34,661 nucleotides of DNA, taken from the NCBI GenBank assembly GCA_903913645.1, contig CAIWMA010000342.1, forward strand, positions 1 to 34,661, in the 5' to 3' direction. Position numbers and translations under genes: made by a program. The notes under the pieces are model-generated. The model worked only from the letters and a program-made list of their open reading frames with translations. It did not search any database and was not told where the DNA came from. The stretch comes from an uncultured Bacteroidales bacterium (GTDB lineage: Bacteria > Bacteroidota > Bacteroidia > Bacteroidales > UBA4417). Positions 1-10,283 of the stretch are shown here, in pieces. Within the stretch, counting starts at the first letter, position 1. Each line of letters opens with the position of its first letter.

Positions 1-2
1 AT

Positions 3-89
3 AACGGCACATTTACAAATAGTGTGGCAACAACCTATTCTATAGGGGGAAACCTCACCAATAATGCGACAACCTTTACTGCCGGAAAT
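3..89 (+). other. Partial coding of a Bacteroidota surface/adhesin repeat (frame 3), apparently cut off at the NRPS junction
   Basis: Frame 3 reads NGTFTNSVATTYSIGGNLTNNATTFTAGN, then RKHL*. The 'IGGNLTNN-TFTAGN' pattern is typical of Bacteroidota cell-surface repeat proteins and is in a different frame from the NRPS ORF. Confidence 0.5.
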
Positions 90-1557
90 AGGAAGCACCT
101 TTGATTATGTTGCTCCAGCGAATGAAGTTGAAGAAGGTATTTGCGGTGTTTATTCCAACATACTGAAAATTGATAAAGTAGGCACGCATGACAATTTCTT
201 TGAGATCGGAGGCTCGTCCATGTCTGCCATCAAGGCGATCATTCAGATCATCAATCTGGGATATAGCATCAAGTATGGCGATCTTTTCAAACTGAAAACG
301 CCGCTGGCTGTTGCCAAATTCCTTACGGATCATAAAGAGGAGGCAGAAACTGCCGAAGAGGTTCAATTGGAGGATATTTCAGATTACGATTACTCGGCAA
401 TCAACCGGGTTCTTGAAAAAAACAAACCAGATTTATGGGAAAATTTTACCGGTTATAATTTGGGAGATGTGCTTCTTACCGGTGCTACCGGATACCTGGG
501 AATCCACGTTCTGAAGGAACTCATCGATAAAGAGACTGGCAGGATTTACTGCATGGTGAGATCAAAAGGATCATTAACACCATCGCAACGATTGAAGACT
601 CAGCTGATGTATTATTTTTCGGATACTTTCGACGAAACCATCGGCACCAGGATTATTCCTGTCGACGGTGATATCACGAATATGGCTACCCTGAAATCAC
701 TCGAAGGCATGAAAATAAGTACTGTAATAAATTGTGCTGCCAGTGTAAAGCATTTTGATGCCAGTTCCGAAATTGAGAAGATCAACGTAGACGGAGTCGT
801 GAATCTGATTGGATTTTGTAAAGGTGAAAATGCCCGTTTGATACATATCTCAACCATGAGCACTTTTGGTCTTATCGAAAAGGATAAGCTTTCGAAGGAG
901 ACCGTGATGAATGAATCCCGGCTTTACATGGGGCAGAAAATTGACAATAAATATGTTTTGACCAAGTTTAAGGCTGAACGTCATGTGCTGCAGTCTGTCA
1001 GCGAAGGATTGGATGCAAAGATTATGCGGGTTGGTAACCTGATGGGCCGCCACTCCGACGGTGAGTTTCAGATCAACTTCAGGAGTAATGCTTTTGTTAA
1101 TGTTCTTAAATCGTACAAAGTACTAGGAATGTTCCCTCTTAGCCAATTGATTTCACCACTGGAAATATCACCGATCGATTGCACTGCAAGAGCTGTTGTT
1201 TCACTTTCCAGGGCTCCGCATGAAATTGTTGTACTTCATGTTTACAACAATTACAGGCTTAATATGGCAAATGTGATTTTTGCAATGCAGCAGTATGGGT
1301 TTGAAGTTACGCTGGTTTCTGATAAGGTTTTTGATGAACGCTTCGGGGAATTTATGAAAGACTCCATCAAGAGTGAGTATCTGTCGGGACTGCTTCAATA
1401 CCAGCCTGGTGGAAATTTGGTTGAGGTTCCTGACGAAAATAACTTTACCACCACTCTGCTATATAAGAATGGTATCCGCTGGCCGCTTGCCAGTGACGAC
1501 TATTCAATCAAGTTAATCGGGTTGCTCGACGGACTTGGTTTTTTTGATGAAGACTAG
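64..1557 (+). CDS. NRPS C-terminal fragment: peptidyl carrier protein + thioester reductase (R) domain; true N-terminus missing
   Basis: PCP motif DNFFEIGGSSMSAIKAI; R-domain Rossmann motif LLTGATGYLGIHVLKEL and VINCAASVKHF...INVDGVVNLI. LPEIGSTFDYVAPANEVEEGI resembles the end of an A domain. The called ATG lies in the adhesin-like sequence, so it is not a credible native start. Confidence 0.85.
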   Translation: MRQPLLPEIGSTFDYVAPANEVEEGICGVYSNILKIDKVGTHDNFFEIGGSSMSAIKAIIQIINLGYSIKYGDLFKLKTPLAVAKFLTDHKEEAETAEEVQLEDISDYDYSAINRVLEKNKPDLWENFTGYNLGDVLLTGATGYLGIHVLKELIDKETGRIYCMVRSKGSLTPSQRLKTQLMYYFSDTFDETIGTRIIPVDGDITNMATLKSLEGMKISTVINCAASVKHFDASSEIEKINVDGVVNLIGFCKGENARLIHISTMSTFGLIEKDKLSKETVMNESRLYMGQKIDNKYVLTKFKAERHVLQSVSEGLDAKIMRVGNLMGRHSDGEFQINFRSNAFVNVLKSYKVLGMFPLSQLISPLEISPIDCTARAVVSLSRAPHEIVVLHVYNNYRLNMANVIFAMQQYGFEVTLVSDKVFDERFGEFMKDSIKSEYLSGLLQYQPGGNLVEVPDENNFTTTLLYKNGIRWPLASDDYSIKLIGLLDGLGFFDED

Positions 1558-1788
1558 TTTAATGGGGAAGCACTTAATGTATTATTTGAGATAATGCTTC
1601 CTCTATAATTTTTAACTGAAAAGCGTACGGGATACTTGCCTGATATAAATTATTTGTGTCAATGTATGGAAATCTGGAGAAATAACTCAATAATACTAAT
1701 GGGTAAGGCATCACATTTTGAAAAATAATTTGAGATCAAAAACAGAGATTTGTCTGTAAATTGATAAAATAAAATAATTCTACTCTAT

Positions 1789-2595
1789 ATGTCAATCACG
1801 AAGAAAGCGACACTTTTATTGATTATCAGTGTTTTGTGTTCAGTTTGCAAAGCACAGGACAAACCACATTCCGACAACCTAACTGCCGCAGCCAATGCGC
1901 TCAATCCGGTTGCACCGGTGCTCAAATTCCAGCTGCAACCAAACTATTCGATTTTCCATAGCGGCGGTCAACAACTCAACCTTATGACCCGCATCGTGAT
2001 ACCGTACGATGGAATGTTGCTGCCCTTTTTTAAGTCGAAGGATAAAAAATATACTTCAATGGTTCGTATTGAAGCACCCATCATCAGCCAGACCTATGAT
2101 TCACTGTCTGAAATGAATGCAACGGGTCTTGGTGATATTAATGTTTCTGAAGTTCTTGCCAGGAAATTTTCATGGGGGAAATTAGGGTTTGGGCCTTGCT
2201 TTGGCTTTCCGGTTGCAACCCAATCTGTACTGGGATCCGAGAAATGGACGGCAGGCCTGGTAGCGCTAGCCATATACAACAAACCCAAACATGTTATGAT
2301 GGGAGTTTTTATGTACCAGTATTTTTCTTTTGCAGGATCTTCAGCACGGCCATCAAAGAACTATATGACTGTCCAGCCATTCATTAATTATATTTTCAAT
2401 AAGGGCTACTTTGTTATGGTTAACCCGGTATGTACATTAAACTGGGAAGAAGAAAATTATACCATACCCCTTGCCCTCGGATTCGGGAAGGCTTTTGCCC
2501 GGAATTTATCAGCGTATATCATGCCTGAATACATTATAACAGGCCCGACTAAAAAAAGCTGGGTAATCCAGTTTAACCTGAATACTATGTTCTGA
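1789..2595 (+). CDS. Exported, probable outer-membrane beta-barrel protein of unknown function
   Basis: Signal peptide MSITKKATLLLIISVLCSVCKAQ; alternating aromatic/polar strands; C-terminal VIQFNLNTMF ends in Phe. Confidence 0.6.
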   Translation: MSITKKATLLLIISVLCSVCKAQDKPHSDNLTAAANALNPVAPVLKFQLQPNYSIFHSGGQQLNLMTRIVIPYDGMLLPFFKSKDKKYTSMVRIEAPIISQTYDSLSEMNATGLGDINVSEVLARKFSWGKLGFGPCFGFPVATQSVLGSEKWTAGLVALAIYNKPKHVMMGVFMYQYFSFAGSSARPSKNYMTVQPFINYIFNKGYFVMVNPVCTLNWEEENYTIPLALGFGKAFARNLSAYIMPEYIITGPTKKSWVIQFNLNTMF

Positions 2596-3045
2596 GATAG
2601 TATAGCTGGTATAGTCAGGCAATTTTTACGACGCAGTATTTGCGAGATATTCAGGCAGTTATTTCCTTTCAATTGTTTAGCTATACTCGTTAGCTTTGTT
2701 CCTGAATTGCCATTTTTACAGCTAATAAATTATTCAGGAATATGAAAGACTGACAAAAGGCTGAAATGAATTATGGTGCAAAGCCGGCTTCGAAAAGTAA
2801 CCTCAAAAGAACTGTCATTCACTAAAATATTCGAAATGTATTTTACAGTTATTATCAGGAATTAAATTCACAGTAAGTAGATAATTAAAAATTCCGGTCA
2901 ATTGTTCCCCGATTTTATGCCTATTCCATAAACTGGTTGAGAATATTTCTTACTTTAGCATACTCATTCAGACATTTTATATAATCATAGGGGAAATAAT
3001 TGTTTCTGTTCAGTTACATTTCAAACCACATTTAAGCGACTACAA

Positions 3046-4164
3046 ATGACATTAGTGCTAAAGGATGTTTCTTCAAAAAAGGAATTTAAAGAATTTATTT
3101 ACCTGCCGGAAAAAATTCACCAGGGACATAAAGATTGGTTGCCTCCACTTTATATGGACGAGAAAGTCTTTTTTGATCCTAAAAAAAACCATTCTTTTAA
3201 TGCATGTGATCACCGCCTGGTAATTGCGTATAAGGATGACATTGCTGTAGGGCGCATAATGGGGATAATAAATCGCCAGCATAATGAAATGATGGGTTTA
3301 AAAAATGTCCGTTTTGGATTTATCGAAACCTATAATGACCAGGAAGTTGCACATGCCTTGATTTCGGAAATTGAAAACTGGGGACGTGAAAAGGGGATGA
3401 ATAAAATTGTTGGTCCATTCGGGTTTTCGGATCGTGAGCCGCAAGGATTGCTGATTGAGGGTTTCGAATATGAACCAGTAATTGATAGCGCCTGCAATTT
3501 CGAATACATGCCTAAACTTGTTGAAAACGAAGGATATACAAAAGAACTGGATTGCGTAATTTACCGGTATCCCGTGGCAAGCCCGCCTCCTGATATAATG
3601 TATAAAATATTTGACAGGATTACTTCCCGGAAAGACCTTCAGTTTCTGGAATTCAAAAGCAAAAGAGAGGTAAAACCCTGGATAGTGCCTATTTTCAGGG
3701 CTATGAATGAATCATTTGTCAATATATACGGATTCGTTCCTATGGACGAGACCGAAATGCAGGAAATGGCAAAAAAGTACCTGCCGGTTATTGATCTTGA
3801 ATTTGTAAGCGTGGTAGTAAAGGATGGCAAAGTAATTTCCTTTGTTATCAGCATGCCGAATATGTATAAAGGCTTGCAGAAAGCAAACGGCCGTTTGTTG
3901 CCTTTCGGATTGTTTCATATTCTCAGGGCCATGAAAAAAGCCAAAACTGTGAACCTGATGCTGGGCGCTGTAATTCCTGAATACCAGAAACAAGGCCTGA
4001 ACATATATTTATCGATAACTACAATTAAGGCTGCTATCAGAAGAGGAATGACCAGCGTTGATACCCATGTTGTTATGGAGGAAAATGATGATATGTCGAA
4101 CGAATTCAAACGTTACGGGGCATTCCTGATTAAAAAATTCAGGGTATACCAAAAGCCTTTATAG
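3046..4164 (+). CDS. GNAT-like N-acetyltransferase family protein
   Basis: 372 aa; resembles Bacteroidota YghO-like/GNAT proteins (FIYLPEKIHQGHKDWLPPL..., VIAYKDDIAVGRIMGIINRQHNE..., GAVIPEYQKQGLNIYLSITTIKAAIRRGMTSVDTHVVMEEND). Confidence 0.65.
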   Translation: MTLVLKDVSSKKEFKEFIYLPEKIHQGHKDWLPPLYMDEKVFFDPKKNHSFNACDHRLVIAYKDDIAVGRIMGIINRQHNEMMGLKNVRFGFIETYNDQEVAHALISEIENWGREKGMNKIVGPFGFSDREPQGLLIEGFEYEPVIDSACNFEYMPKLVENEGYTKELDCVIYRYPVASPPPDIMYKIFDRITSRKDLQFLEFKSKREVKPWIVPIFRAMNESFVNIYGFVPMDETEMQEMAKKYLPVIDLEFVSVVVKDGKVISFVISMPNMYKGLQKANGRLLPFGLFHILRAMKKAKTVNLMLGAVIPEYQKQGLNIYLSITTIKAAIRRGMTSVDTHVVMEENDDMSNEFKRYGAFLIKKFRVYQKPL

Positions 4165-4283
4165 TCGGACAGATAAATTTTTCTGGTTCCTGTTTGCTTT
4201 TTTCGCGTCCGGTTATTGGGGATTAAAAGCATCCTGGATTTTGTATGTCTATAAAAGTAATTGAGAATACTAATACAGGTTCC

Positions 4284-5150
4284 ATGCAAAAGATATCAGT
4301 CATAGCTGTTTGCCTTTTTATGCTCCTGGTTCCGGAGAAATTAATCAAGGCGCAAAACAGAGTTTTCAATTTTGATACTATTCATCTTATTCAACCAGAA
4401 TACTACTCACTGGATTTTTCACTTGATGATACTCTGATTAATACAATGAGTATTCAAAGGCAAAATGCGGTGCAGATGAATGTTGCGCATTTCAGAACCG
4501 GAGGAAATATTCTGGGAGGCGTAATGACATTAGCTACAGGATTTGGATTTGGCAGTACCTCAAATGTGGATTGGTACCTGGCTTCAGCTATCCGTACCAG
4601 TAATCCAAAACTGGATTGGATACTTGATGTTTATTGCCCGGGTTACATTGAAAAGGAAAGGACCAGGATTACAAACAGCGATGGAAGCCATTCGGTAGAG
4701 ACAAATTATGTCAACAGATTTTCGTGGTCGAAAGGAGCTATGGGGTTTATCATAGAAGGAAAAGATACCATCGGTTGGAATTATGTATACAGGAGTCCAC
4801 GAACTGACACGGCTGTGCAAAAGTGGTCACAACAAGTTTATAAAGGAATTCCGGAAACGGCAATGGCATTTTCTGCCGAGTTTGCATTGGTTGGTGAGTT
4901 TACCGGTAAAGCATGTGCCATTTTATTTAATACTACTGAGAACAGGATTTATATATTTAAAGAGAATAACCTTTCGGGCATATATCAATGCCAAAATCCT
5001 CCGAAAGTAACATTAAGCAAGAAAAAGAGAAAACCTGCTGCGCAGCCTTACCTGCTTGTCGGTACTGAACTAACTGCATGGGATCGTGTGGACATCCTTC
5101 GGTTAGCCATGGTTGGTTTACACATGGAAAGTGCTATAAAATCTTTGTAA
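4284..5150 (+). CDS. Exported hypothetical protein
   Basis: ORF 4245-5150. The internal ATG at 4284 gives a signal peptide, MQKISVIAVCLFMLLVPEKLIKAQ. No family recognised. Confidence 0.6.
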   Translation: MQKISVIAVCLFMLLVPEKLIKAQNRVFNFDTIHLIQPEYYSLDFSLDDTLINTMSIQRQNAVQMNVAHFRTGGNILGGVMTLATGFGFGSTSNVDWYLASAIRTSNPKLDWILDVYCPGYIEKERTRITNSDGSHSVETNYVNRFSWSKGAMGFIIEGKDTIGWNYVYRSPRTDTAVQKWSQQVYKGIPETAMAFSAEFALVGEFTGKACAILFNTTENRIYIFKENNLSGIYQCQNPPKVTLSKKKRKPAAQPYLLVGTELTAWDRVDILRLAMVGLHMESAIKSL

Positions 5151-5185
5151 AAGTACCAGTTGCCAGGTCAGACTACCTTTTTACA
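5147..5185. terminator. Weak candidate bidirectional terminator between convergent genes
   Basis: GTAAAAGTA ... TACCTTTTTAC imperfect inverted repeat in the 22-bp convergent gap and flanking codons. Confidence 0.2.
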
Positions 5186-5736
5186 AATTTTGTAACAGGA
5201 TGGATTTCATTAATCGAACCTCTCCAGCAGGTGGTTCTGCCCGGATTTGACTGAAAACTCATATTCCTGTGTTCGAGATCAGCAAATTTATAGCCGTAAA
5301 AATCAACAAAGTTATTCTTAAGGCTGTATAATTCGTCATCAGTCCAGTTAAACATCGCCTTAACCCGAGGTGTTACTTCAACTATTATATATTTGCTTTT
5401 ATCACCTGCATCAGAAGGCTCAGGCACAACTATGATATGAAAATCACGTGCATTCTGATCTCTGCAATTACAAACTTCAGGACCTTGTTGTTTTACGTCA
5501 ACCACATATCCACCAGTCATTTCATATGCTACTCCATCTCCCACACTATCATCTGGGAATTTAAGGAAATCAACCGTTGATATCTTTATATAATTTCCAG
5601 GAATATCAGTCCGGTTTTTTTTAATACTCAGGGCATAAGCCAATGTGCCTTCCTTGGCATTTCCCCAACGTGGACAGGGGCTCTGGGCATAGGCAAAACT
5701 GTGGATTAAAAGAAATACGATTATAGCGGTCCTCAT
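5173..5736 (-). CDS. Exported hypothetical protein
   Basis: ORF 5173-5787; start at 5736 gives a signal peptide, MRTAIIVFLLIHSFAYAQ. C-terminal TCWRGSINEIHPVTKF motif resembles small Bacteroidota exported proteins. Confidence 0.6.
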   Translation of the reverse strand: MRTAIIVFLLIHSFAYAQSPCPRWGNAKEGTLAYALSIKKNRTDIPGNYIKISTVDFLKFPDDSVGDGVAYEMTGGYVVDVKQQGPEVCNCRDQNARDFHIIVVPEPSDAGDKSKYIIVEVTPRVKAMFNWTDDELYSLKNNFVDFYGYKFADLEHRNMSFQSNPGRTTCWRGSINEIHPVTKFVKR

Positions 5737-6250
5737 ATCAGGAGTAAGTAAGGTTAGAAATGCCGAAAAAAAAGCAAGCCATAGCAATAGTAAAGGCTGA
5801 TTATTAACGGATAGGGTGATGTGTTTGTTCGGATGCTCGTGATAAATTTAAAGCAAACCCGCAAAGAAGTTTATGCAAAATCCTTTAATTCAGGTGAAAC
5901 TGAAGAGCCAGGTTACTTATCGACAATTTGCACACCTGTACTATTTCTATTTTATGAAATAAGCTGTATTTGGGTAAAGGAGGGTATTTTAAAATGAGTA
6001 TTAATAAAATACCAATCACCGAAAGTTTCTTTCTCATGGAGGAAATATTATCAGACCAAAGTTAATAATAAAACGCTGATAAAATTAGCCACAAAGAATT
6101 TTGCCGGTTTCAGGGGCTCAACTATATTGTCTTTTAAAAGATGGAACTTTCAGCCATTACAAGGAATTTAAGAAAAAAATGCAATGCTGGTAATATCTAC
6201 TCATTATAGTCATACTTTTACTCTTTGTCTGTACGCATAGAGTTTGAAAA

Positions 6251-8971
6251 ATGTTTTGCCAATTAAATAGTAAGCCTGTTTTCTTCTATCTGATTTTTCT
6301 TCTCTTAAGTAAAAATCTTTTTGGCCAGGTTTCATCCTCTCCCGCCCCGGATTCCTCGGGATTTATTTCGTACCAAAATTTTTTCGAAAAACTTCAGAAA
6401 AGAGATTCAGTTCACATTTACTATAAACCGGAGTGGTTTAAGGACAAAAAAATCAACAGCTCTTTTGCCGGCCTTACTCTTGAAGATGCACTTTCGCATG
6501 TAAAGTCAATCAGCAAGCTTTCTTATATTACTCCCGATCAGCATTCCTATGTTTTTGTTCCGTTCCAGGTAAGTACCTACAGCGTTACCGGTGGGAATAA
6601 TTCTGATGTATTAGTGATTGGAAATCCTAATGAATTTGGTAAATATTCAAAAGCAACCTTAAGTGGGAAAATTCTGGATGGTAAGACCTCGGAGTCACTT
6701 CCCGGTGTTACAGTTAATGTAGCGAAGCTAAAAATTGCAACAACAACAGACGCAAACGGAAATTTTTCACTGACTCTGCCGGTTGGAGAACATATGCTGA
6801 CGCTGTCTTTTATTGGTTTCGAAGAGAATACCAGGAAAATTAAAATTGTGAGCAACGGGAGTGCGGATTTTGAGTTATTTCAAAATTCAATTAAGCTCAA
6901 CGAAGTTGTAATTACGGCTGAAAGAGCCGAATTTAATGTTACCGGCACACAAATGAGCCTCCTGCGTTTAAACGCTAAAACCATCAGGGAATTGCCGACG
7001 TCATTGGGCGAAACGGATATTATCAGGAGCATGGCGTTGCTTCCGGGTATTCAGACTGCCGGAGAATTTGGTTCCGGGTTCAATGTTCGGGGCGGAGGTT
7101 CCGACCAGAACCTTATCCTTATCGAAGATGTTCCGATTTTTAATTCATCGCACCTGTTTGGTTTAACCTCGACTATCAATGCTGATAATGTAACAAGCGT
7201 TACACTTTTAAAAGCCGGTATTCCTGCACGGTATGGCGAAAGAGCTTCGAGCGTGATGGATATAAGATTGGGTAAGGATAATACCGGCAATGTAAAAGTG
7301 AAAGGCGGCATTGGTATACTCAGCAGCCGGTTGAGCCTGCAAATTCCTATGTTTAACAAAAAAGCAACCCTGCTGATTGGTGGACGCAGCTCTTATTCCA
7401 ACTGGCTTTTGCATAAGTTTCCCGATATTGATCTGAAAAACAGTTCCGCCAGTTTTTATGATCTGAACGCCTTGTATACATATAATGTCAATCGAAAAAA
7501 TAAGATCACAATTTTTGGCTATTACAGTAACGACAAGTTTGGATTCAGCAAAACCACCAACTATGACTACAGCAATCTATTAGCTTCGTTCAGGTGGACA
7601 CACCTGTTCACCAGCAAGCTTTCGTCAAGCTTTTTAACAGGATACAGCCGGTATAAATACAGCGTAAATGAATCGGACACACTTCATCGCGAAGAAGCCT
7701 ACCAGATAAACCTGAATACGCAATATAATAACCTGAAATGGAATTTTGCCTGGCTTCCGAATCATAAATATTCAGTTGATTTCGGAATCAACGCTGTGCT
7801 TTACAGGATAATGCCCGGAGAGGAAATTCCATTTGGCGCTAAATCGTTGATTAAGCCTTTACAAGTTCAAACGGAAAAGGCCATTGAAATAGCGGCTTAT
7901 ATCAGCGATAATTTCGATATTCTGCCTGGAATAAATACGGAGGCAGGTTTGCGTTTAGTGCATTATTCTGCGCTCGGGCCAGGTTCTTTCCAGACGTATA
8001 TTCCCGGGCAGCCATTTTCGATGGAAACAATAACGGATACAATTCAATATAATTCAAACCAGGTAATAAGCCGGAATTTCGCGCTGGAACCCCGGCTGTC
8101 ATTCAGGTATAATCTGAACGAAACGAGTTCCGTTAAATGGAGCTATAACCGCATCGATCAGTTTATCAGCCTTGTTTCGAATAATTCGGTAATGTCGCCA
8201 ACTGATACCTGGATACTAAGCAATACTTATATCAAACCATTAATTTCAGATCAGCTAGCCATTGGGTATTTTAAAAATTTTAAACAAAATACGTATGAGG
8301 TTTCGGTTGAAGCTTATTACCGGAAACTTCAGAATGTGGTTGAATACAAAAATGGTGCACAACTCCTGCTTAACCAGCACGTCGAAACTGATCTGCTCAA
8401 TGCAAAAGGATACACTTATGGTATCGAATTTTATGCCAGGAAAAGCGAAGGAGCGCTCACCGGCTGGATAAGTTATACTTATTCACGTTCTATGTTAAAA
8501 ACCACAGGGACTTCCACCGAAAAGCAAATCAACAGGAATCAATATTATCCTTCAAATTTCGACAAGCCTCACAACCTCGTAATCATTGCCAACTACCATT
8601 TATCAAGGAGATGGCGGGTTTCGGGGACTTTTGCTTTCAATACAGGCCGCCCGATAACTTTGCCCGAACTCAAATTTAATTCACAGGGTAACGAGCTCAT
8701 TTATTACTCCGACCGCAATAAATACCGTTTGCCTGATTATCACAGGTTGGACATATCAATTACCTACGACGAAAATCTCAGACTGAAAAAAATGTGGAAA
8801 GGAAGCTGGACTCTTTCCGTTATTAATGTGTATGGCAGGAACAATACATATTCGGTTTATTATGCAGCGCCCGACAAAAGGATCTATTATCCATCGGGAA
8901 CAACAACAATGTATAAAATGTATATTATCGGAATTCCGTTGCCTACACTCACATATAATTTTACTTTTTGA
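6251..8971 (+). CDS. TonB-dependent receptor with N-terminal STN-like and carboxypeptidase-regulatory-like domains
   Basis: Signal peptide; STN-like region (FFEKLQKRDSVHIYYKPEWF...); CarboxypepD_reg-like GKILDGKTSESLPGVTVNV...DANGNFSLTLPVGEHMLTLSFIGFEE; plug GFNVRGGGSDQNLILIEDVPIFNSSHLFG...; C-terminal barrel ending TLTYNFTF. Confidence 0.92.
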   Translation: MFCQLNSKPVFFYLIFLLLSKNLFGQVSSSPAPDSSGFISYQNFFEKLQKRDSVHIYYKPEWFKDKKINSSFAGLTLEDALSHVKSISKLSYITPDQHSYVFVPFQVSTYSVTGGNNSDVLVIGNPNEFGKYSKATLSGKILDGKTSESLPGVTVNVAKLKIATTTDANGNFSLTLPVGEHMLTLSFIGFEENTRKIKIVSNGSADFELFQNSIKLNEVVITAERAEFNVTGTQMSLLRLNAKTIRELPTSLGETDIIRSMALLPGIQTAGEFGSGFNVRGGGSDQNLILIEDVPIFNSSHLFGLTSTINADNVTSVTLLKAGIPARYGERASSVMDIRLGKDNTGNVKVKGGIGILSSRLSLQIPMFNKKATLLIGGRSSYSNWLLHKFPDIDLKNSSASFYDLNALYTYNVNRKNKITIFGYYSNDKFGFSKTTNYDYSNLLASFRWTHLFTSKLSSSFLTGYSRYKYSVNESDTLHREEAYQINLNTQYNNLKWNFAWLPNHKYSVDFGINAVLYRIMPGEEIPFGAKSLIKPLQVQTEKAIEIAAYISDNFDILPGINTEAGLRLVHYSALGPGSFQTYIPGQPFSMETITDTIQYNSNQVISRNFALEPRLSFRYNLNETSSVKWSYNRIDQFISLVSNNSVMSPTDTWILSNTYIKPLISDQLAIGYFKNFKQNTYEVSVEAYYRKLQNVVEYKNGAQLLLNQHVETDLLNAKGYTYGIEFYARKSEGALTGWISYTYSRSMLKTTGTSTEKQINRNQYYPSNFDKPHNLVIIANYHLSRRWRVSGTFAFNTGRPITLPELKFNSQGNELIYYSDRNKYRLPDYHRLDISITYDENLRLKKMWKGSWTLSVINVYGRNNTYSVYYAAPDKRIYYPSGTTTMYKMYIIGIPLPTLTYNFTF

Positions 8972-10173
8972 TGGTAACACTGATGGGAACTATACGAAAC
9001 TTTATTCTGCCTGTTATACTAATTCTGGCCATGGCGGGTTGTAAGGAAGAGTATTACCCGGCAACCGACAGGCAAAAAGAAGCTCTTGTTGTGAACGGGT
9101 TGCTGACAAACCTGCATGAATCCTTTAAAGTAAAGCTGACAATGGCTTCAGCCTATGACACAACAATTAATAACGAGGGAATTACAGGTGCCAATGTCTC
9201 AATAAATGATGATCTGGCAAATGTTTACCAAATGCTTGAAGATAGCAAACTGAAATGTTATTATTCTGATCCTGATCAATTTACTGCTGTAACCGGAAGA
9301 TCATATTCTCTTCGAATCACAATGCCAAATGGTGAAGTATACGAATCAGTTCCGCAAAAAATGCTGCAATCTGCTGCTATCGATAGCATACATGGAATTG
9401 TGACCAATAAAGATTACTGGTACAAGGACATATTGGGCAACATTGTTTCAAAATCAGTCTATGGATCGGAAACGTTAATGGATATTGGCTATAGCTCTGA
9501 TTCAATTTATCAATTCAGGTTTGATAATTACATAATCAACTGTTTTTCATACATGTACATGTATACTCCCGAGATGCGACGGGCAGAAGTTCCTTTTCCT
9601 CCTCCGAGGAGTTGCCCTGGGCCGGCCTGCCCATACTTGGTTTACAACTGGAACCGGTTCGATTTAGGAACAAACGCCTCTCTCACGGCAAAGGCTCACG
9701 ATTTTTCAATAAAAAAGATTAATAACAGCACCGTTTGTTTTTTTTCGTTTGATTCTGCTTCTTTCCCGGTTTATTATCAACAGGACTCCTGTGGATTGGA
9801 TGCTCAGAACAGATATCTCTGTGCCAGAATCAGGCAGCGCGGTGGCCCGGAAGGAAAAGCTCTTCAAACCCGTTTATACGCATTAAACCAAACCGCATCT
9901 GTATACTACCAGCAGTTGAACAAACAGCTTTCTTTCGAGGGCAAATTATTTGATCCGGTTGCGGTTCAACTTAACGGGAATATAAAGTGTATCAGCGATC
10001 CGGGTAAAATTGCACTCGGGCTTTTCGAAGTATCAGCCTGCTCTACGAAATCCTATTGGTGCGAATTTGATTATGGTGGAGGGAAGACACTTTTTTACCC
10101 TGTATCAGACCTTACAGGCTTACCCGATTCGGGGTCAAATAGGAATCAGCCGGAATTCTGGCTTCCTTATTAG
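8971..10173 (+). CDS. DUF4249-type lipoprotein
   Basis: Lipobox-like ILAMAGC; EALVVNGLLTNLHESFKVKLTMASAYDTTINNEGITGANVSI typical of DUF4249. Start overlaps the receptor stop (TGATG). The ORF track uses a TTG at 8968. Confidence 0.8.
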   Translation: MVTLMGTIRNFILPVILILAMAGCKEEYYPATDRQKEALVVNGLLTNLHESFKVKLTMASAYDTTINNEGITGANVSINDDLANVYQMLEDSKLKCYYSDPDQFTAVTGRSYSLRITMPNGEVYESVPQKMLQSAAIDSIHGIVTNKDYWYKDILGNIVSKSVYGSETLMDIGYSSDSIYQFRFDNYIINCFSYMYMYTPEMRRAEVPFPPPRSCPGPACPYLVYNWNRFDLGTNASLTAKAHDFSIKKINNSTVCFFSFDSASFPVYYQQDSCGLDAQNRYLCARIRQRGGPEGKALQTRLYALNQTASVYYQQLNKQLSFEGKLFDPVAVQLNGNIKCISDPGKIALGLFEVSACSTKSYWCEFDYGGGKTLFYPVSDLTGLPDSGSNRNQPEFWLPY

Positions 10174-10283
10174 CAAAACGACCGTTAAAAAAAGGAGAAA
10201 CTGAAAGTATTTGATTGGTTAGTGCATTGATATAGAGTGATTAGAATACCTTAAATAATTATTGAAAGGTTCCTGATGAAATT

